The notes: generated by a model not told the origin, from the sequence alone. A stretch of 16,652 bases of DNA from JBLHUT01 sp047629975 (GCA_047629975.1 JBLHUT010000042.1:1-16652); one strand, 5' to 3'. Numbered from the stretch's first letter, positions 7,757 through 15,262 are shown. Translations and numbers: made by a program.

Positions 7757-7791
7757 TAAAAAAAGGGGCGCTGCCAATGGCACGCCCCTTT
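7757..7791 (-). terminator. Intrinsic terminator downstream of bioY
   Basis: AAAGGGGCG (7762-7770) pairs with CGCCCCTTT (7783-7791), extended inside by TGCC/GGCA around an AAT loop with one bulged base. On the minus strand the stem is followed by a run of seven T (7764-7758). It starts 25 bases after the bioY stop and separates bioY from xdhC. Confidence 0.9.
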
Positions 7792-7816
7792 GCCGACAAA
7801 AGACTGCGGCGCAGGA

Positions 7817-8434
7817 TCAGCCGCGCGCCGTGCCGATCAGCTTCCAGACAGAAGGTACCAAAAGCGCCGCCAGCGCGAGCTTTACCGCATCACCGATCAC
7901 AAAAGGTGTCAGACCCCAAGCAAGGATCGGTTGGTCCCAACCGTAAAGCTGACCGAGCCAGATCAGGCCCGGCGCGTAGATCAAGATGTTGCCAACAAGA
8001 AGCGCCAGCGCCATCCCGACAACCGACCGGTCCAACCCGCGCTGCGCCGCCATGCCAAGCACCAGCGTGGCAAGGACATAGCCCACAAGATAACCACCCG
8101 TGCCACCCATCATGTAAGTCAGGCCGTAAAGTTCTGCGGAAGAGCCTGCAAAAACATCAAACCCCAGCGCACCGACAATCATATATCCAAAAATTGTCGC
8201 AAGCCCCAACCGTGGGCCATAGGCCGCACCGATGGTCAGCACTGCAAAGGTTCCCATCGTCACCGGAACCGGCGAATACGGGATCATGATCCTGATCTTG
8301 GCGGCAACGGCCAAAAGGGCAATGCCGAGCATCACAAGCACAACCTGCTTGACCCGCAATCCGGCGCCTTCGGCGGGCCCGAACATTTCGGCCAGCGGTC
8401 TGTTGTATGAGGGGGCGGTCTGTATTTCGGCCAT
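7817..8434 (-). CDS. bioY: Biotin transporter BioY (substrate-binding S component)
   Basis: BioY is the integral-membrane biotin-binding component of an ECF-type transporter. The 205-residue protein has about six membrane segments and the family pattern: YSPVPVTMGTFAVLTIGAAYG, then VGALGFDVFAGSSAELYGL and MGGTGGYLVGYVLATLVLG. The canonical version has TMQTF and GGTGGYLxGF. The first ~25 residues form a hydrophilic N-terminus. The ATG is preceded by AGGAGAG at a good distance. No bioM/bioN (ATPase and T component) are nearby; some BioY proteins work alone or share a general ECF module, and neither option can be decided here. It is a single-gene unit ending at the terminator just beyond it. I saw no TTATCTATAA-type BioR operator upstream. 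Confidence 0.95.
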   Translation of the reverse strand: MAEIQTAPSYNRPLAEMFGPAEGAGLRVKQVVLVMLGIALLAVAAKIRIMIPYSPVPVTMGTFAVLTIGAAYGPRLGLATIFGYMIVGALGFDVFAGSSAELYGLTYMMGGTGGYLVGYVLATLVLGMAAQRGLDRSVVGMALALLVGNILIYAPGLIWLGQLYGWDQPILAWGLTPFVIGDAVKLALAALLVPSVWKLIGTARG

Positions 8435-8554
8435 TGGGCTCTCCTGACAGCAAATCCTTGAATGGGCTCAGAATTGCCCTAAGCGAACGTAAGGCGCAAC
8501 CCTATTCAGGCACAAGACCCGATGATGCACCACATACGACGGCAATAAAAAGGG

Positions 8555-9001
8555 CTAGACAGGCGCATAGTCGGAAATCATCGTATATGTCTTGCGCGGG
8601 CCATGAACATGCCATGTGCTGCGCCATTCGGGCCACAAGGTGAAATCATAGCTCACTTCATATTGGTCGGGGTCACAAAAATGGCTGGCTCGGGGTGTCG
8701 GACCCCTAAGGCTGAAGGTGTGAAAATGCCGCCCGTCCTCGAACAGAACAACAACGTCTGAACCGGACTGCGTAGAACCGGGCCGCCACAAATAGACCCG
8801 CGTGCTTGCCATCACCTGCTGGCCGGGAATGTGCAACTGCCCCTGTTCATGATACTGCAAACCTGCGGTGTCACGCGCCAGCCGGACAGCACCGGTAAGC
8901 TGCGCGGTTTGTCCCGCCCTTTGATCCTCGATCCGGCGGTGCAGGCTCCACGCCCCTTCGAAACTGGAAAACACGATCTTCTGAGGTGTCACAGCCAACA
9001 C
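8555..9001 (-). CDS. DUF6314 family protein
   Basis: A 148-residue soluble protein of unknown function. It shows the pattern of the DUF6314 family common in alphaproteobacteria: FEGAWSLHRRIEDQRAGQTA near the start, LQYHEQGQL, VYLWRP, a VLFEDGRHFHTF block, SHFCDPDQYEVSYDF, then WPEWRSTWHVHGPRKTYTMI at the end. The many beta-type blocks and the conserved FxG...W/H/D/Y residues suggest a small calycin- or lipocalin-like barrel, which is inference. The start is GTG, with AAGGAAGGG just upstream. It is divergent from purB (147-base gap) and 120 bases downstream of the bioY start on the same strand, with no obvious cotranscription. Confidence 0.8.
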   Translation of the reverse strand: MLAVTPQKIVFSSFEGAWSLHRRIEDQRAGQTAQLTGAVRLARDTAGLQYHEQGQLHIPGQQVMASTRVYLWRPGSTQSGSDVVVLFEDGRHFHTFSLRGPTPRASHFCDPDQYEVSYDFTLWPEWRSTWHVHGPRKTYTMISDYAPV

Positions 9002-9148
9002 GCCCTTCCTTGTTAGAAATCACTCGTTGCCATCACCCGACAGTTACGCCAACCGCCGCGGCGCGCGTGCAGTATGTCTGCCTTGCTGCTTTGCTCTGTG
9101 CAGTTTAAGACGGCGGCGCAGAATTCACCAACAAAAAGGCCTCGCTCC

Positions 9149-10453
9149 ATGATCTCCCGCTATTCCCGCCCCGATATGGTCGCGATCTGGTCGCCGGAAA
9201 CCAAATTCCGCATCTGGTATGAAATCGAAGCCCACGCCTGTGACGCACAGGCCGCCCTTGGAGTCATTCCGGCCGAAAACGCCGCCAGCGTCTGGAAGGC
9301 CAGGGACGTGGCTTTCGATGTGGAGCGAATCGATGCCATCGAGCGGGTGACAAAGCACGACGTCATCGCCTTTTTGACCCATCTGGCCGAGATCATCGGC
9401 GAAGACGAGGCGCGGTTTGTGCATCAGGGAATGACAAGCTCGGACGTGCTGGACACCTGCTTCAACCTGCAACTGGTGCGCGCCGCCGATCTGCTGCTGG
9501 CCGATCTGGACGCACTTTTGAATGCACTCAAGAAACGCGCACTGGAGCACAAAGACACCGTACGCATCGGGCGCAGCCACGGGATTCATGCCGAACCCAC
9601 CACGATGGGCCTGACATTCGCGCGGTTTTATGCCGAAATGGACCGCAACCGGACCCGCCTGCTGGCGGCGCGTGCCGAGATTGCGACCGGTGCGATCTCG
9701 GGGGCGGTCGGCACGTTCGCCAATATCGATCCGGCCGTCGAGGAGCACGTCTGCGCCAAACTGGGCCTGACACCCGAGCCGATCAGCACACAGGTCATTC
9801 CGCGCGACCGCCATGCGGCGTTTTTTGCCTGTCTTGGCGTGATCGCAAGCTCCATCGAGAATGTCTCGATCGAAGTGCGCCACATGCAGCGCACAGAAGT
9901 TCTGGAAGCCGAGGAGTTCTTCTCGAAGGGGCAAAAGGGCTCGTCTGCGATGCCGCACAAACGCAACCCTGTGCTGACCGAAAACCTGACCGGTCTGGCG
10001 CGGCTGGTGCGCATGGCCGTCATTCCCGCGATGGAGAACGTCGCGCTGTGGCACGAACGTGACATCTCGCATTCGTCAGTGGAACGGACCATCGGCCCCG
10101 ATGCCACAATCACGCTTGATTTCGCCTTGGCACGGCTGACCGGCGTGATTGAAAATCTTGTGATCTATCCTGACAACATGCTGGCAAACATGAATAAATT
10201 CAGAGGCCTCGTGCATTCGCAGCGGGTGCTTCTGGCGCTGACCCAAAAGGGTGTCAGCCGTGAGAGCAGTTATTCGATGGTGCAACGCAACGCCATGCGC
10301 GTGTGGGAGCATGGCGCGGATTTCATGGAAGAGCTCAAGGGCGACGCAGAGGTCTGCGCGGTGATGAGCGTGGCGGAAATCGAAGACATGTTCGACCTCG
10401 CCTATCACACCAAATATGTCGACACGATCTTCAAGCGTGTCTTTGGCGCCTGA
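9149..10453 (+). CDS. purB: Adenylosuccinate lyase
   Basis: PurB removes fumarate from SAICAR in purine synthesis and from adenylosuccinate in AMP synthesis. The 434 residues match the usual 430-435. Family marks are MISRYSRPDMVAIWS at the start, TKHDVIAFL (His70), GMTSSDVLDT (94-103), GRSHGIHAEPTTMG (His144/His147 region) and the fumarase/aspartase-superfamily signature GSSAMPHKRNP (263-273), whose flexible loop carries the catalytic serine. The frame is open back to an ATG at 9074. I use 9149 because family homology starts there, and AAGG lies about ten bases upstream. The enzyme is a cytoplasmic homotetramer in characterised members. The gene stands alone, converging with the LysE-type exporter. 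Confidence 0.97.
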   Translation: MISRYSRPDMVAIWSPETKFRIWYEIEAHACDAQAALGVIPAENAASVWKARDVAFDVERIDAIERVTKHDVIAFLTHLAEIIGEDEARFVHQGMTSSDVLDTCFNLQLVRAADLLLADLDALLNALKKRALEHKDTVRIGRSHGIHAEPTTMGLTFARFYAEMDRNRTRLLAARAEIATGAISGAVGTFANIDPAVEEHVCAKLGLTPEPISTQVIPRDRHAAFFACLGVIASSIENVSIEVRHMQRTEVLEAEEFFSKGQKGSSAMPHKRNPVLTENLTGLARLVRMAVIPAMENVALWHERDISHSSVERTIGPDATITLDFALARLTGVIENLVIYPDNMLANMNKFRGLVHSQRVLLALTQKGVSRESSYSMVQRNAMRVWEHGADFMEELKGDAEVCAVMSVAEIEDMFDLAYHTKYVDTIFKRVFGA

Positions 10454-10461
10454 CCCGCCTG

Positions 10462-10485
10462 TTGGCGCCGCTATGGCGGCGCCAA
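10462..10485. terminator. Shared hairpin between purB and the LysE-type gene
   Basis: TTGGCGCCGC (10462-10471) pairs perfectly with GCGGCGCCAA (10476-10485) around a TATG loop. It starts 8 bases after the purB stop and includes the last four codons and the TAG of the opposing gene. Neither strand has a following U-run, so it may act as a factor-assisted terminator or a 3'-end stabiliser, not a classical intrinsic terminator. Confidence 0.65.
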
Positions 10486-11061
10486 AGCCGCCAGTGCCAC
10501 AACCAGCAACATCGATGCGGCCATCGCGAAGTTTACCGTTCTTTGAACCCGCGGGGACAGATCGAGCCGGTTCAGGACAACTCCGAACCAAAGCCACAGG
10601 AAATGGATCGGCACCCAGATCGCGTTGATGATCACAAACTTCACGATGATCTCGGCGCCCGCGGCACCCGGCATAAAGGCAAAACCGGAAAAGAGTGCCG
10701 TATTGACCGCATAGGCCTTGGGATTGATGGCTTGTAGCGCAATACCACCCGAAATCCCCGGTGCCTTGGCGCGGTTTATGAAAGCCAGCCTGGACCCCGC
10801 AAACGCGATGCGCAGTGCCAGATAAAAAAGATACGCCACCGACGCAACGTAGAGCACCGCGCGCAAGCGTTCGTCCGCAAGCACCGCCGCCGCCACACCG
10901 CTGACAACCGCCAACGCCACAAGATTGGTGCCGATAAACAATCCCGCCACATAGCGCGCACCGGACCGGTAGCCAAAAGCCGACCCGACACCGGCCGTCG
11001 ACAACACCCCCGGCCCCGGTGTGATCAGCAAAAAGAAGACCGCTGCAGCAAAAAGAATCAT
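10471..11061 (-). CDS. LysE/RhtB family amino-acid exporter
   Basis: A 196-residue inner-membrane protein with about six hydrophobic segments. It has the family hallmark near the N-terminus, FFLLITPGPGVLSTAGVGSA, followed by FGYRSGARYVAGLFIGTNLV; the TPGP motif and the following G-rich turn are typical of LysE/RhtB/LeuE exporters. Mid-protein ALQAINPKAY is the usual second-half motif (NPKA). Members export lysine, threonine, homoserine, leucine or related amino acids; the substrate here cannot be read directly. CAGGAGCG lies eight bases before the ATG. It sits 138 bases downstream of the Lrp/AsnC gene on the same strand, next to ald, which makes an amino-acid efflux role under that regulator plausible (inference). 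Confidence 0.9.
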   Translation of the reverse strand: MILFAAAVFFLLITPGPGVLSTAGVGSAFGYRSGARYVAGLFIGTNLVALAVVSGVAAAVLADERLRAVLYVASVAYLFYLALRIAFAGSRLAFINRAKAPGISGGIALQAINPKAYAVNTALFSGFAFMPGAAGAEIIVKFVIINAIWVPIHFLWLWFGVVLNRLDLSPRVQRTVNFAMAASMLLVVALAALAPP

Positions 11062-11199
11062 GAAATCGCTCCTGAAACGATGATCGCGTCTGGCGCGCGG
11101 GACGGCACAGACCGGATGGTCCGCCCGCAGGGATAGAGACCTGTGTAGATGAAAAGGTCAATAACCGCAGTCTTTTACGATCTGGCAGTCTGTTGCGGC

Positions 11200-11655
11200 C
11201 TATTTGACCGGATAGCCCTGCCATGGCTTGACCGGGCGCAGCACAAAGGTCGTGTGCATGATGGAAACGAACGGCAAACCAGACAGACATTCGCGGTGGA
11301 TCCGGTCATAATCCGCCATGTCGCGGGCGACCACGCGCAGCATGTAATCCGCACTTCCGCTTGTGAGATGACACTCCAGAATGTCCGGTGCCCCTGCAAC
11401 CGCCTTTTCGAATTGCTCAAGCACCTCGCGCCCTTGGGAATTGAGCGTGATGTCCACGAACACATGCAACGTCAGCCCCAGCTTTTTGCGGTCAATGCGG
11501 GCGGCATAGCCTTTGATGACACCGGTCGCCTCTAGCGTCTTGATCCGCCGGTGACACGCAGAGGCCGAAAGACCAAGCAATTCCGCAAGCTCTGCCACAG
11601 GCCGGCGCGAGTCAGATTGTAGCGCCCGCAAAATCGCCGCGTCCTGATGATCCAT
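11200..11655 (-). CDS. Lrp/AsnC family regulator, probably of ald
   Basis: The 151-residue protein has the normal Lrp/AsnC layout. An N-terminal winged helix-turn-helix (MDHQDAAILRALQSDSRRPV, then AELAELLGLSASACHRRIK and LEATGVIKGY, roughly 1-50) is followed by a C-terminal RAM ligand-binding domain (LTLHVFVDITLNSQG..., ILECHLTSGSADYMLRVVA, HTTFVLRPVKPW). Such proteins form octamers or dimers and respond to amino acids. The open frame extends far upstream, but homology and AAGGCG eight bases upstream place the start at 11655. It is divergent from ald with 136 bases between them, the arrangement of known AldR-type local regulators that activate alanine dehydrogenase in response to alanine. That specific role is inference from position. 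Confidence 0.92.
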   Translation of the reverse strand: MDHQDAAILRALQSDSRRPVAELAELLGLSASACHRRIKTLEATGVIKGYAARIDRKKLGLTLHVFVDITLNSQGREVLEQFEKAVAGAPDILECHLTSGSADYMLRVVARDMADYDRIHRECLSGLPFVSIMHTTFVLRPVKPWQGYPVK

Positions 11656-11791
11656 GAAATTTCGCCTTTTGCCGGAATAGTGAAAGATCAACGCGCAGGT
11701 TTCACCGAATGCGACCGAAAACGGCGAAAATAACCTGCTGTGCTGCTGTATATCTTCACTCGGACTATCACATATCGCGGGGGAAAATACG
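11656..11791. promoter_or_regulatory. Divergent control region with inverted sites (regulator/ald)
   Basis: Two sets of dispersed inverted repeats are visible. TTTCGCC (11660-11666) is mirrored by GGCGAAA (11723-11729), both within longer related blocks (TTTCGCCTTTTGCCGG and CCGAAAACGGCGAAAA). AGTGAAAGAT (11679-11688) is mirrored by ATCTTCACT (11752-11760). The spacing of tens of bases fits an Lrp-type protein that wraps DNA at several sites. GGGGGA sits upstream of the ald ATG as its ribosome-binding site. No strong -35/-10 pair stands out, which would fit an activator-dependent promoter. Confidence 0.5.
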
Positions 11792-12913
11792 ATGATTGTC
11801 GGAACTGTCAAAGAAATCAAGAACCATGAATACAGGGTCGGCCTGACGCCGGAAAGCGTGTCGGAACTGACCGCCGAGGGCCACAAAGTGCTGGTTGAAA
11901 CCGGTGCGGGTCTTGGCATTGACGCGTCAGACACCGCGTACGAAGACGCTGGTGCAACCGTGGTCGCCACCCCGCAAGAGGTCTTTGCGCAAGCCGAAAT
12001 GGTCGTAAAGGTCAAAGAGCCACAGGCCGCCGAACGGGCCATGCTGCGCAAGGGACAGATCCTTTATACCTACCTGCATCTGGCGCCCGACCCCGAACAA
12101 ACCGCCGATCTGATCGCATCGGGTGCGATCTGCATCGCGTATGAAACCGTCACGGACCGCTTTGGCGGCCTTCCGCTTCTCAAACCCATGAGTCAGGTCG
12201 CAGGCCGGATGTCTGTGCAGGCCGGTGCCAGCGCGCTTGAGAAATCACACGGCGGGCGGGGTGTGCTGCTTGGCGGCGTGCCCGGTGTGCTGCCGGGCAA
12301 GGTGGCTGTGATCGGTGGCGGCGTCGTCGGCTTCAACGCGGCCCAGATGGCCGTCGGGCTGGGGGCCGACGTGACGATCCTTGACCGAAGCCCCGAGGTC
12401 CTTGAAAAGCTGGCGATCCATTTCGAATCCCGTGCCAAGACAAGGTTCTCGAACCGGGTAAATCTGGCCCATTGCATTTCCGAGGCCGACCTTGTGATCG
12501 GTGCTGTGCTTGTTCCCGGCGCGGCCGCCCCCAAACTGGTGACGCGCGACATGCTCGCGCTGATGAAACCCGGCGCGGTTATGGTGGATGTGGCGATCGA
12601 TCAGGGCGGATGCTTTGAGACATCCCATGCCACCACCCACGCCGATCCGACCTTTATTGTGGATGGCATTGTCCATTACTGCGTCGCGAACATGCCCGGC
12701 GGTGTGGCACGCACATCTACCTATGCGTTGAATAACGTCACCCTGCCCCATGCCCTGTCCATCGCGCGCAAAGGGTGGAAAGCCGCACTCGAAGCCGATC
12801 CGCATCTGCGACACGGCCTGAACGTGGCGCTGGGCAAAGTCACCTACCAAGCAGTCGCCGACACGTTGGGCCACCCCTACACTTCCGCCCAAGAGTTGTT
12901 GGGGAGCGTATAA
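11792..12913 (+). CDS. ald: Alanine dehydrogenase
   Basis: Ald reversibly deaminates L-alanine to pyruvate and ammonia using NAD. The 373-residue length and sequence match the family closely. MIVGTVKEIKNHEYRVGLTP is the N-terminal signature, with Arg15 for substrate binding. Lys75 is in VVKVKEP, His96 in LYTYLHLAPD, the dinucleotide-binding loop is GGGVVG (175-180) and Asp270 is in MVDVAIDQGG. These positions coincide with the catalytic and substrate residues of the well-studied Mycobacterium enzyme (K75, H96, D270). The start has a GGGGGA box upstream. The divergent Lrp/AsnC gene probably controls it, and a strong terminator follows. The protein is likely a soluble hexamer that lets the cell use alanine as carbon and nitrogen source. 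Confidence 0.97.
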   Translation: MIVGTVKEIKNHEYRVGLTPESVSELTAEGHKVLVETGAGLGIDASDTAYEDAGATVVATPQEVFAQAEMVVKVKEPQAAERAMLRKGQILYTYLHLAPDPEQTADLIASGAICIAYETVTDRFGGLPLLKPMSQVAGRMSVQAGASALEKSHGGRGVLLGGVPGVLPGKVAVIGGGVVGFNAAQMAVGLGADVTILDRSPEVLEKLAIHFESRAKTRFSNRVNLAHCISEADLVIGAVLVPGAAAPKLVTRDMLALMKPGAVMVDVAIDQGGCFETSHATTHADPTFIVDGIVHYCVANMPGGVARTSTYALNNVTLPHALSIARKGWKAALEADPHLRHGLNVALGKVTYQAVADTLGHPYTSAQELLGSV

Positions 12914-12924
12914 CAAACCACCCC

Positions 12925-12963
12925 GGCCCCGGCGCCCGCAAGAGGCCGGCGCCGGGGCCTTTT
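12925..12963 (+). terminator. Intrinsic terminator after ald
   Basis: GGCCCCGGCGCC (12925-12936) pairs perfectly with GGCGCCGGGGCC (12948-12959), with an 11-base loop, followed by TTTT. The stem is very GC-rich and begins 12 bases after the ald stop. Confidence 0.92.
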
Positions 12964-13454
12964 CAAAGACGCGGTTGCGCGCGCGTTTCACAACGCACCC
13001 TTTCCCGAACCCGAAACAGACCGGGTCGCTCAAACGGAACCGACTTAAACACTTGGATTCAGACGTTCCGCGAGACGCGCCTAAACTCCAGCACCAGAAC
13101 CCGCTAAACGTACCACCTAACGGCGATAGCTGCGCGCCGCAATACACCTAAAGGTTGTATCGCATGATACAAAATTTATTTAACTATTTTATATCAGTTA
13201 GTTAGGAGAAACTTTTACAATAAGTAAACTACATGCCAAGCGCATCTAAATCTCTTAAAGCAGCCACTTGCACACCTTCCGCTCAGGCAAACAAATCAAA
13301 AGAGAGTTTCAGTTTAATCTTGACGAAATGATCCAGTTCCCTGTAGTTATCTCACTGTAAATAGTCAGTGACACGTCGCGCCCCTCTCGAGGTGGCGCCG
13401 ATACTCTGCACCCGGCAGGTCACTTTGTAACGAGATGTTGGGTAGGATTTTGAA
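12964..13454. other. Intergenic region and leader of the VPLPA-CTERM-type gene
   Basis: No gene recognised. Up to about 13140 the sequence is GC-rich; from 13147 to about 13340 it turns clearly A/T-rich. It holds the palindrome at 13155-13172. A TTGACG at 13320-13325 could be a -35 box, but no good -10 box follows. A 32-codon frame at 13233-13331 has no properly spaced ribosome-binding site. The long leader ends with AGGA seven bases before the ATG at 13455. This change of composition marks the border between core and accessory DNA. Confidence 0.6.
13155..13172. promoter_or_regulatory. Palindrome, candidate operator
   Basis: TTGTATCGCATGATACAA has perfect 7-bp arms around a 4-base centre. 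It lies at the start of the A/T-rich leader, about 280 bases before the VPLPA-CTERM-type gene. Its size and symmetry fit a dimeric regulator's binding site; the regulator is not identifiable. Confidence 0.45.
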
Positions 13455-14429
13455 ATGAACACGTTTACGAAAACCACTTCGGTAGCCGCTTTAGTCGCCA
13501 TTGTTGGCACCGGTGCTGTCGCTGGTACGTTTAATGTCGATGGGCAGTACAACCCGAATACGGATGCCTACTCCCACGAGTTCTTCGTTCCCTCGGAGAT
13601 GGAAGACGGCACAGCAATCGACGATGTGGTAATCAAGGTCGGCCTTGGCAACGAGGTGAACCCAGGTGTTGGTGTTTTCTCGTCCCTCTTCGTCTTTGTT
13701 CAACTTCCCACGAATTTTACCGATCTAACCTTCGGAACAGGCACGCACGACTCGTGGCAGTCCGCAAACAAATATCCGATCGGTTTTGACAAAGTAACCG
13801 GAAGCGAAAGCGCATCGTTTACGTTCAACGGCGAAGACGGTAAAATCAAGCTTTCCTACGAAGAATTGAAAGAAGGAAAAGGCAAGAGTGCGGTCGTTGT
13901 CGGCACTGCCGGTCACAAGATTGATAAAGATGCAAACGGCCAACTGGTCGCTGCGGCCACGTCGCTCGACTATAACATGGTCCTTTTTCCAAGCCTCTTC
14001 GCCTTAGGCGATGATTCCAGCTCTCCTACCCTGAAGAAAGACGACGGGTTCGGAGACCTTTACGAAGTCGCTCTGAGCAATTTTGATGGTTATGTATTCA
14101 CTCAGAACTACGAGTTCGAGATCGCAGGGTCCTTTACGCTTGACGACCTGCCCATCTTGTTCACATCGGATCAGTTCTTTGGGGACGGCAACGAAAACAA
14201 AGACAACAATTTCTTTCAGTTTCACGCATCGCCTTCGAAGGGTGGATCAAACTCGGATGCAATCAGCCAACTTCAGGGTGAAGACCTTACGATGGTTGCA
14301 ATAAGCAATGGTGGTGGCGGCGGCGGTGGTCCGCTCCCTGCAACTGTTCCCGTGCCGCTTGGCCTGCCCATGCTCTTGACCGGCCTTGGTGTGCTTGGGT
14401 TTATGGTTCGGCGTAAAAAGTCAGCGTAG
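13455..14429 (+). CDS. Secreted protein with VPLPA-CTERM-type sorting signal
   Basis: A 324-residue exported protein of unknown function. The N-terminus MNTFTKTTSVAALVAIVGTG is a Sec-type signal peptide with a likely cleavage after AVA near residue 23. The mature part is acidic and beta-rich, with no domain I recognise. At the C-terminus, eight glycines (285-292) lead to PLPATVPVPLGLPMLLTGLG, a short hydrophobic helix and RRKKSA. This tripartite Pro-rich motif, helix and basic tail is the plan of PEP-CTERM/VPLPA-CTERM proteins, which an exosortase cleaves for surface attachment or release, often into biofilm matrix. The motif VPVPLGLP is a variant of the usual VPLPAGLP. No exosortase is nearby. 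Base composition is lower in GC than the core genes, and the gene lies beside IS debris, so transfer is possible. It has its own leader and terminator. Confidence 0.85.
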   Translation: MNTFTKTTSVAALVAIVGTGAVAGTFNVDGQYNPNTDAYSHEFFVPSEMEDGTAIDDVVIKVGLGNEVNPGVGVFSSLFVFVQLPTNFTDLTFGTGTHDSWQSANKYPIGFDKVTGSESASFTFNGEDGKIKLSYEELKEGKGKSAVVVGTAGHKIDKDANGQLVAAATSLDYNMVLFPSLFALGDDSSSPTLKKDDGFGDLYEVALSNFDGYVFTQNYEFEIAGSFTLDDLPILFTSDQFFGDGNENKDNNFFQFHASPSKGGSNSDAISQLQGEDLTMVAISNGGGGGGGPLPATVPVPLGLPMLLTGLGVLGFMVRRKKSA

Positions 14430-14461
14430 CCTTACGCTCAACTGGTTTCTGATATGTTTTA

Positions 14462-14495
14462 AAAAGCATCATGCTCTTATGAGCGTGGTGCTTTT
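14462..14495 (+). terminator. Terminator after the VPLPA-CTERM-type gene
   Basis: AAAAGCATCATGCTC (14462-14476) pairs with GAGCGTGGTGCTTTT (14481-14495) around a TTAT loop. Two positions are G-U pairs on the plus-strand transcript. The stem ends in a T-run, CTTTTCTCTT. It starts about 30 bases after the stop codon. Confidence 0.88.
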
Positions 14496-14791
14496 CTCTT
14501 GAACGAACGTCCGTGACAGTTTCTTTAGAGAAACGACCAGATATCAGTCCCATGAGAGATGTATCGAGGCTTTCCCCTATTGACCAAAACGCAGCACCGG
14601 TTATCCCGCGCGCACAAGCCTCGTTTCACGCAAGCATGCCAAACCCACAGCACTGTGATGGAAACTTATCCCCCACGACCAGTAGCAGGGTCCTGATATC
14701 GGCTACATTTGGGCAGTGAAAACGAACTGCTCACCGACTGTCCGAGGGTACTGACCAACGCGTAGCAGAACTACGGCAAAGTCTGTGGTTT

Positions 14792-15261
14792 CTAACCGCG
14801 CAACGTGAAGGCGTGTGGATGAAAACATGAACGGCGCTGCCCCATTCGGTGTTCACTGGAATTGAATCTGCGGGTCAGCTTGATAACGGTCGGGTGCAGA
14901 CCCAATTCATCCAGTTGCGGCGCAAACCGGCCTCGATACGAGCTGCGCTGACCCCGAACATCTGAGTGAACCGCTGGTAGCCAAGGCCTCATGAAATCGG
15001 ACCACCCTGCAACTTATCCAACCCGATTTCATGCCTGAAATCATGCACCTGAAAGTCATCGAACAGCACTGGCAGTACGCTCGTATCAAGCACATCAATG
15101 GACCCGTACGAAACGGACGGCCAGGATTTGATACCTTTCACATACCCCAAGAGAACCAAAACATGAACCACTCCTCGGTCTGCACATCCCTTGTCTCGTA
15201 ACTTTGAAAGCAAAGCAGACGCCATATCCGCAGCAGATTTCACAGAACAGTTTAATCGCAA
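14792..15261 (-). pseudogene. Possible decayed gene of unknown family
   Basis: On the minus strand a 90-codon frame from a TTG at 15261 runs to DFRHEIGLDKLQGGPIS and a TGA. In the same frame it continues beyond the stop as GLGYQRFTQMFGVSAARIEA, then GLRRN. After a shift of frame it resumes as LDELGLHPTVIKLTRRFNSS. The amino-acid patterns on either side of the stop and shift look protein-like and join naturally, suggesting one broken gene. AGGAG lies eight bases before the TTG, but it is also part of a hairpin. I recognise no family. It could equally be chance open frame. Confidence 0.25.
14990..15042. repeat. Nested, mutually exclusive inverted repeats
   Basis: CATGAAATCGG (14990-15000) is the exact reverse complement of CCGATTTCATG (15023-15033). 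The second arm also contains GATTTCA (15025-15031), which pairs with TGAAATC (15036-15042) across four bases. The middle arm can thus pair with either flank. Confidence 0.7.
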
Positions 15262-15262
15262 T

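Noticed and set aside
8435..8554. BioR operator or biotin riboswitch upstream of bioY
   Set aside because: No TTATCTATAA-like palindrome or structured leader was seen by eye.
13233..13331. 32-codon frame MPSASKSLKAATCTPSAQAN... in the leader of the surface-protein gene
   Set aside because: The only AGGAG is about 25 bases upstream, too far to serve, and the peptide has no recognisable feature.
13320..13350. TTGACG as a promoter for the VPLPA-CTERM-type gene
   Set aside because: No acceptable -10 box lies 16-19 bases downstream; only two of six bases match at the best position.
14513..14719. 68-codon plus-strand frame after the surface-protein terminator
   Set aside because: No ribosome-binding site, no family similarity and no coding-like pattern.
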